A DNA stretch of 11,125 nucleotides from Clostridiales bacterium. Its GTDB lineage: Bacteria; Bacillota; Clostridia; Saccharofermentanales; UBA5734. Positions 6,336-11,125 of the stretch are shown here, in pieces. The translations under genes were made by a program, and so were the position numbers. Location: positions 1-11,125 of the forward strand of contig SLHU01000011.1 in assembly GCA_007135995.1 (NCBI GenBank), read 5' to 3'. The notes under the pieces are model-generated. The model was not told the DNA's origin and did not search any database. It saw only the letters and a list, made by a program, of their open reading frames with translations. The first letter of the stretch is position 1; every line of letters begins with the position of its first letter.

Positions 6336-8002
6336 GAACCGGCCTCCTTTGGCAGCATCATACGCGCCCCTTCATGACTTGGAGAAGCCATGAAAGCGTA
6401 TCTTGACAGCAAACCACTGAGGTTTTGCACGGGTGCTTCAGCCGGCTGACGTGCTGCCAGTGCTTCATCAGAGATCAGGACATCCAGCCTGCGGTTTTTG
6501 ATGTCAACCCGAATCCGGTCGCCTTCCCTGACATAAGCCAGCGGGCCGCCGACCGCGGCTTCAGGTGAAACGTGGCCAATCGACGCTCCGCGTGTTGCTC
6601 CGGAAAAACGCCCGTCAGTAAGCAGCGCCACTTTACTGTCCAGACCCATACCTGCCAGCGCACTCGTCGGTGTCAGCATTTCCCGCATGCCGGGTCCGCC
6701 TTTCGGACCCTCGAACCGTATCACAACGACATCGCCCGGCTTGATATTTCTGGAGAAGATCGCTTCGGTTACAGCTTCTTCATTATCAAAGACACGTGCG
6801 GGACCTTCATGCTGCATCATTTCCGGCAAAACCGCACCTTTTTTCACTATACAGCCGTGGGGTGCCAGATTGCCAAAGAGCACAGCCAGGCCGCCGTCTT
6901 TCGCATGCGGCTGATCAATCGGCCGAATCACCTGCCCGTCAGCACCCTTCGTTTTGCTGATCCGCTGACCGACAGACCCCTGCACTGTAACCGCGTCCAA
7001 GCTGATCAGATCACGTTTCGCCAGTTCAGCCATCACAGCAGTGATTCCGCCTTTGTCATTCAGGTCAGTTATAAAATCACTGCCGAATGGATTCAGTTTA
7101 CAAAGCTGCGGCGTTGTATCGCCGATCTGACTGATTTCATTTAAAGTGAGTTCATAACCTGCCTCACGCGCAATCGCCAGTAGGTGCAAAATCGTGTTCG
7201 TTGATCCGCCAAGCGCCATGTCCACACGCAGCGCGTTGGTAATGCCGTCGACAGACAAGATCTGGCGTGCTGTCAGCCCCTGCTCAAGCAGGGTCATAAT
7301 CTGCTCGCCGGTCTGCCTGGCCAGTCTGACCCGATCTGCATATACCGCGGGAATCGTGCCGCTGCCCGGCAATGCCAGTCCGGCTGCTTCTGTCAGACAG
7401 TTCATTGTATTGGCTGTGTACATGCCAGAACAACTGCCGCAGGTCGGACAGGCAGACATTTCCATGGCCGTCAGCTCGTCATCACTGATATCGCCATTGG
7501 CATGCGCACCCACTGCCTCAAATAAGTTGCTAAGACCGACACGCTGACCCTGATGGCTGCCCGGCAGCATAGGTCCGCCGCTGACAAAAATACTTGGCAG
7601 GTCCATCCGTGCCGCCGCCATCAGCATACCTGGTACAACCTTGTCGCAGCTAGGTATAAAAACAACCGCGTCAAAGGCATGTGCCTGCAGCATCAGTTCA
7701 CAGCTGTCAGCAATGATATCACGGCTGACCAGTGAGTATTTCATGCCTATATGGTTCATTGCCAGCCCGTCACAGACTGCAATGGCCGGAAACTCAAATG
7801 GCACACCGCCAGCAGATCGTATGCCTTCTTTTACTGCCTGGGTCAGTGTTCTCAAATGAAGGTGCCCAGGCACAATTTCATTAAATGAGTTGACCACGCC
7901 GATAAAAGGACGCTTCATCTCACTTTCAGTCATGCCAAGCGCATAAAGTAAAGAACGATGTGCTGCGCGTCCGGGGGTTTTTTTGATAGCGTCACTTTTC
8001 AT
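6332..8002 (-). CDS. ilvD: Dihydroxy-acid dehydratase (DHAD)
   Basis: This Fe-S enzyme dehydrates 2,3-dihydroxy-3-methylbutyrate (or -valerate) to the 2-keto acid, the third common step of valine and isoleucine synthesis. The 556 residues are the normal length. Motifs in order are [13 protein letters not shown] (38-50), [11 protein letters not shown] (77-87), SCDK (Cys119), and [10 protein letters not shown] (185-194). Near the C-terminus comes [21 protein letters not shown]. The VPGH motif at 44-47 is as in E. coli IlvD and lacks the extra Cys of the [2Fe-2S] plant-type enzymes, suggesting an oxygen-sensitive [4Fe-4S] cluster. I chose ATG 8002 because GAGGA lies six bases ahead and the family begins with this MKSDAIKK type of N-terminus; ATG 8056 would add 18 unrelated residues without a usable SD. 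A 129-base gap separates it from leuB. Confidence 0.96.
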   Translation of the reverse strand: MKSDAIKKTPGRAAHRSLLYALGMTESEMKRPFIGVVNSFNEIVPGHLHLRTLTQAVKEGIRSAGGVPFEFPAIAVCDGLAMNHIGMKYSLVSRDIIADSCELMLQAHAFDAVVFIPSCDKVVPGMLMAAARMDLPSIFVSGGPMLPGSHQGQRVGLSNLFEAVGAHANGDISDDELTAMEMSACPTCGSCSGMYTANTMNCLTEAAGLALPGSGTIPAVYADRVRLARQTGEQIMTLLEQGLTARQILSVDGITNALRVDMALGGSTNTILHLLAIAREAGYELTLNEISQIGDTTPQLCKLNPFGSDFITDLNDKGGITAVMAELAKRDLISLDAVTVQGSVGQRISKTKGADGQVIRPIDQPHAKDGGLAVLFGNLAPHGCIVKKGAVLPEMMQHEGPARVFDNEEAVTEAIFSRNIKPGDVVVIRFEGPKGGPGMREMLTPTSALAGMGLDSKVALLTDGRFSGATRGASIGHVSPEAAVGGPLAYVREGDRIRVDIKNRRLDVLISDEALAARQPAEAPVQNLSGLLSRYAFMASPSHEGARMMLPKEAGS

Positions 8003-8131
8003 GTTAATCCTCAATCCTGTATCCTGTATCTGCGCGTAATCGGGCGCATGCCTCAACCGGGCTCAACCACCACACATCACCGGCAGGTTTTATAATCGCA
8101 TGCATGCCGGCAACTAGCTGTTTTACTGTAT
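8003..8131 (-). other. Gap between leuB and ilvD with hairpin and short repeats
   Basis: This is the only sizeable gap in the leu-ilv series. It holds an inverted repeat CCGGCA 8080-8085 with TGCCGG 8105-8110 (19-base loop, no T-run), a heptamer CTCAACC repeated at 8052-8058 and 8062-8068 (10-base pitch), and a doubled ATCCTGT just ahead of ilvD. No convincing promoter or terminator is visible, so I treat it as intra-operonic, perhaps with RNA processing. Confidence 0.35.
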
Positions 8132-9232
8132 TTATCCCTGACTGAGGCGTTCTATTACCTGCCGGGTCATCTCCTGTGTACCAGCACAGGTCAGATCACT
8201 TTCAGCCTGCCGCTTATCCATAATATCACGCGTACGATAGCCGTCCGCAAGTACATGTGTTACAGCTGACTCAACAGCGGCTGCCTCTTTTGGCAGATTC
8301 AGCGAAAGCCGCAGCATCATGGCGGCAGACAGAATGGATGCCAGCGGGTTGGCAATATCCTGCCCGGCAATATCAGGTGCCGATCCGTGAATGGGTTCGT
8401 ACATGCCCGGACTGCCGGGCGCTCCCAGTGAGGCAGATGGCAGCATGCCGATGGATCCGGTGATCATGGCGGCCTCATCGGAAAGAATATCGCCAAACAT
8501 GTTTGTTGTCACAACAACATCAAAATCATCGGGTCTGGCGATCAGCTGCATGGAAGCGTTGTCAACATACAGATGATCCAGCGCAACACCGGGATAATCC
8601 TTGCTGATGCGAATCATGGTTTCACGCCAGAGGCGCGAACTTTCCAGCACATTTGCTTTATCAACACTCGTCAGCTTGTTTTTTCTCTGTGCGGCCAGCT
8701 CAAAGGCCATCCTGCCGATTCTTTCAACTTCCAGCACACTGTAGGCTTCTGTATCATAGGCTTCCGGCCCCAGCTTGCCTTCACGGCGGCCATTGTCACC
8801 AAAATACATGCCGCCGGTCAGCTCGCGGACAAACAGGATGTCTATTCCCTTTTCTGCGATGGCTGGATGAAGCGGACATGCGCCTGAAAGCGGCTGATAT
8901 AAGATAGCCGGCCTCAGGTTGCCATAAAGGCCCAGCCCGCTCCTCAAGCCCAGCAGCGCTTTTTCCGGGCGGCTGTCACCAGGCAGATGATCCCACTGCG
9001 GGCCACCCACGGCGCCAAGAAACACAGCGTCACTTTTCTGACAACCGGCTAGTGTTGCTTCCGGCAGCGGCTGACCGGTGGCATCAATGGCGATGCCGCC
9101 TGCCAGCAGCTCATCATAATGGAAATTGTGACCAAATCGGCTGCCGGTCACATCAAGTATCTGTCTGACAGCATTTGACACTTCCGGACCAATGCCGTCT
9201 CCTGGAATCAGTGCAATTTTAAAATCTCCCAT
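8132..9232 (-). CDS. leuB: 3-isopropylmalate dehydrogenase
   Basis: This NAD-dependent enzyme oxidatively decarboxylates 3-isopropylmalate to 2-ketoisocaproate, the last committed step of leucine synthesis before transamination. The 366 residues equal the usual length. Visible motifs are GDGIGPEV (11-18), NLRPA (105-109), RELTGGMYFG (136-145), and SVDKANVLESSRLWR (189-203) with the catalytic Lys192. NMFGDILSDEAAMITGS (244-260) carries metal-binding Asp, and the nucleotide loop EPIHGSAPDIAGQDIANP spans 279-296. The Asp in HGSAPD is expected for NAD rather than NADP use. ATG 9232 is preceded by AAAGGAG about ten bases upstream. The gene begins 15 bases after leuD, in a tight leuC-leuD-leuB series. 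Confidence 0.97.
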   Translation of the reverse strand: MGDFKIALIPGDGIGPEVSNAVRQILDVTGSRFGHNFHYDELLAGGIAIDATGQPLPEATLAGCQKSDAVFLGAVGGPQWDHLPGDSRPEKALLGLRSGLGLYGNLRPAILYQPLSGACPLHPAIAEKGIDILFVRELTGGMYFGDNGRREGKLGPEAYDTEAYSVLEVERIGRMAFELAAQRKNKLTSVDKANVLESSRLWRETMIRISKDYPGVALDHLYVDNASMQLIARPDDFDVVVTTNMFGDILSDEAAMITGSIGMLPSASLGAPGSPGMYEPIHGSAPDIAGQDIANPLASILSAAMMLRLSLNLPKEAAAVESAVTHVLADGYRTRDIMDKRQAESDLTCAGTQEMTRQVIERLSQG

Positions 9233-9247
9233 TTGAATCAGACTCCT

Positions 9248-9748
9248 TTATACCTGTCTGTCGCGTTTGCGGGCTATATAGCCAACGAGTCCGTCGGCTG
9301 CCATAATCGCTTTGATAAAATCAGGAAAGGGGCTCGCCTGATACTGCTCATTTTTTGTCAGATTGCTGATCAGACCGGAGTCAAAATCAACATCCAGCTC
9401 ATCACCTTGCTCCACGGCCTTGCTTGCCGCAGCTGACTCAAGAATCGGCAGCCCCATGTTGATCGCGTTGCGATAAAAGATTCTGGCGAAGCTGGGCGCG
9501 ATGACACAACTGACGCCGCATGCCTTGATGGCGACGGGCGCGTGTTCACGAGATGAGCCGCAGCCAAAGTTCGGACCGGCCACAATCATATCTCCCTGCT
9601 TCACCTGCGAGACAAAGTCAGGATCGATATCTTCCATACAATGTTTCGCCAGTTCTTCCGGGACAGATGTATTCAGGTATCTGGCCGGGATAATCACATC
9701 GGTATCAACATTCGCGCCATATTTAAAGGCTTTTCCTCTGGCTTTCAT
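9248..9748 (-). CDS. leuD: 3-isopropylmalate dehydratase small subunit
   Basis: This is the swivelling small subunit of isopropylmalate isomerase, which with LeuC interconverts 2- and 3-isopropylmalate. The 166 residues correspond to the short form found in archaea and clostridia, not the roughly 200-residue form of E. coli or Bacillus. Motifs are [13 protein letters not shown] (13-25), the substrate loop [14 protein letters not shown] (58-71), and [16 protein letters not shown] (86-101). GGGAGG lies nine bases before ATG 9748. It is 16 bases downstream of leuC. Members of this short family can also be homoaconitase or citraconate hydratase subunits; the leuC/leuB context argues for leucine synthesis. 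Confidence 0.94.
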   Translation of the reverse strand: MKARGKAFKYGANVDTDVIIPARYLNTSVPEELAKHCMEDIDPDFVSQVKQGDMIVAGPNFGCGSSREHAPVAIKACGVSCVIAPSFARIFYRNAINMGLPILESAAASKAVEQGDELDVDFDSGLISNLTKNEQYQASPFPDFIKAIMAADGLVGYIARKRDRQV

Positions 9749-9764
9749 TTAATCATTCCTCCCT

Positions 9765-11042
9765 TTATACCTGCGGTGCCGTAATGTGTCCGGCCACAGC
9801 CGATGCACAGGCTACGGGTACTCCGGCCAGGTAAACTTCTGATTTCGGATGTCCCATGCGGCCGACAAAATTGCGGTTCGTTGTTGCGACACAACGTTCA
9901 CCAGATGCCAGAATGCCCATATGTCCGCCAAGACAGGGGCCGCAGGTTGGCGCGCTGACAACAGCGCCGGCTTCGGCGAATATTTCCAGAAGGCCTTCTT
10001 TTAAGCTTTCAATCCAGACCCGCTGTGATCCGGGCAGGACAATCAGTCTGACACCTTTTGCCACTTTCTGTCCCTTCAGATACTTCGCGGCCAGACGCAT
10101 GTCTTCCAGACGGCCGTTGGTACAAGAGCCGATCACAACCTGGTCTATTTCAACAGGATCAAAGCTGCCGACAACACGTGTGTTATCGGGCAGATGCGGG
10201 AAGGACACTGTCAGCGGCACCTGTGAAAGATCAATATCGATTGTTCTGGCATAGACCGCGTCCTCATCAGCCTGCCAGACCTTATAGTCACCGGCTTCAT
10301 AGCGCTTTGCCGCATACTGGCTGATATAGTCTATCGTTTTTTCATCGACCGGGAAAATACCGTTTTTACCGCCGGCCTCAATCGCCATATTGCAGATGGT
10401 CAGCCGCTCAGCCATACTGAGAGACGCCACGCCAGGACCGGTAAATTCCATTGACTGATAAAGCGCGCCATCTACACCGATCATGCCGATCAGATGCAAA
10501 ATCAGATCTTTACCTGTCACCGGCGGCTGAAGACTTCCGGTAAGGTTAAAACAAATCGCGGCCGGCACACGAAACCAGGTCTGGCCAGTTGCCATGGAGC
10601 AGGCAAGGTCAGTACTGCCCACACCCGTTGCAAAAGCACCCAGCGCGCCGTATGTGCAGGTATGTGAATCAGCGCCGATGATCGCGTCACCGGGCATCAC
10701 CAGGCCGTTTTCCGGCAGGATGACATGCTCTACACCCATTTCTGCTTCACCTTGCTCGTAATAATGCGTCAGATTGAAACGTTTTGCGAACTGGCGCATC
10801 TGGAGACAATGTTCAGCGGACTTGATATCTTTGTTTGGTGTGAAATGATCCGGCACCAGTGCGACTTTTTCACGGTCAAATACATCTTCCGCACCTGTTT
10901 TCTCGAATATATTGATTGCCGGCGGGGCTGTTACATCGTTGCCAAGCACCAGATCAAGCCTGGCCTCTATCAGCTGACCGTCCTCCACCTGTTCTAGCCC
11001 GGCGTGAGCCGCCAGGATTTTTTGTGTCATAGTCATTGCCAT
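9765..11042 (-). CDS. leuC: 3-isopropylmalate dehydratase large subunit
   Basis: This is the [4Fe-4S] aconitase-type large subunit of isopropylmalate isomerase. At 425 residues it is the short (archaeal/clostridial-type) form, in agreement with the short LeuD. Active-site and cluster motifs are [20 protein letters not shown] (123-142), GSCTNGR with cluster Cys307, and [13 protein letters not shown] with Cys367 and Cys370. All three cluster cysteines are present. ATG 11042 has GGAGG eight bases ahead; nearby ATG codons 3-4 residues in are less well spaced. It is the first gene of this series inside the window, with a possible promoter just upstream. leuA, usually adjacent, is not within the 83 bases remaining. 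A homoaconitase role is possible in this subfamily but unlikely given the neighbours. Confidence 0.95.
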   Translation of the reverse strand: MAMTMTQKILAAHAGLEQVEDGQLIEARLDLVLGNDVTAPPAINIFEKTGAEDVFDREKVALVPDHFTPNKDIKSAEHCLQMRQFAKRFNLTHYYEQGEAEMGVEHVILPENGLVMPGDAIIGADSHTCTYGALGAFATGVGSTDLACSMATGQTWFRVPAAICFNLTGSLQPPVTGKDLILHLIGMIGVDGALYQSMEFTGPGVASLSMAERLTICNMAIEAGGKNGIFPVDEKTIDYISQYAAKRYEAGDYKVWQADEDAVYARTIDIDLSQVPLTVSFPHLPDNTRVVGSFDPVEIDQVVIGSCTNGRLEDMRLAAKYLKGQKVAKGVRLIVLPGSQRVWIESLKEGLLEIFAEAGAVVSAPTCGPCLGGHMGILASGERCVATTNRNFVGRMGHPKSEVYLAGVPVACASAVAGHITAPQV

Positions 11043-11087
11043 AGGATAATCCTCCCATCCTGAATGTTATCTAATAGGTTACTCATT

Positions 11088-11116
11088 AGCATACGCTGAA
11101 CCGGTTAACCAGACAA
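11088..11116 (-). promoter_or_regulatory. Possible promoter of the leuC operon with palindromic spacer
   Basis: On the minus strand, TTGTCT (11116-11111) and TATGCT (11093-11088), each 4 of 6 to consensus, are 17 bases apart and about 50 bases before leuC. The spacer contains two overlapping palindromes, GGTTAACC (11103-11110) and AACCGGTT (11099-11106), which may be an operator. The hexamers are weak, so leuC could instead be read through from a gene to the right. Confidence 0.35.
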
Positions 11117-11125
11117 GCACAAACA

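Noticed and set aside
6572..7144. A 190-aa plus-strand open frame inside ilvD
   Set aside because: It lies wholly antisense to a well-supported ilvD and shows no domain.
8003..8056. Extended ilvD start at ATG 8056
   Set aside because: It adds 18 residues foreign to the family and lacks a properly spaced SD, whereas ATG 8002 has GAGGA six bases ahead.
8091..8096. TATAAT on the plus strand in the leuB-ilvD gap
   Set aside because: There is no -35 at a proper distance and no plus-strand gene downstream.

Overview
This window is a branched-chain amino acid (BCAA) biosynthesis locus from a low-to-mid GC Gram-positive bacterium. I infer Bacillota with clostridial affinity. The grounds are strong AGGAGG-type ribosome binding sites, short LeuC (425 aa) and LeuD (166 aa) forms, a short class I ketol-acid reductoisomerase with a GLYEGS cofactor loop, and a TroCD/ZnuB-type metal ABC cassette. 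The exact genus cannot be read from the sequence.

Layout from left to right. A truncated MFS transporter (1-261, minus strand) runs off the left edge. It is followed by about 690 bases without a confident gene (262-949): first an AT-rich part with two tandem 23-bp units that each hold a dyad, then a more GC-rich part with two near-identical 57-bp elements, which looks like a structured leader for the next operon. ilvN (acetohydroxyacid synthase small subunit) and ilvC (ketol-acid reductoisomerase) lie on the plus strand and end at a strong bidirectional terminator (2594-2624). Converging on that terminator from the minus strand is a two-gene metal ABC operon, here called znuC-znuB, with its own near-perfect promoter and an operator-like dyad. 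To its right, on the minus strand, an unbroken series reads leuC, leuD, leuB, ilvD, ilvB, closed by a terminator at 4568-4602.

Together the genes supply acetohydroxyacid synthase (IlvB plus IlvN), KARI (IlvC), DHAD (IlvD), isopropylmalate isomerase (LeuCD) and isopropylmalate dehydrogenase (LeuB). That covers the shared Ile/Val route from pyruvate/2-oxobutyrate to the 2-keto acids, plus the leucine-specific steps after isopropylmalate synthase. leuA, ilvA and an ilvE-type aminotransferase are not in the window. The two synthase subunits are split between separate, convergent operons.

The enzymes themselves look ordinary and intact. The points most worth a second look are the duplicated element ahead of ilvN, with paired SD/ATG signals and hairpins; the promoter/operator of the metal transporter; and the His-rich N-terminal tail of its ATPase. 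I see no CRISPR array, tRNA, rRNA or insertion sequence.
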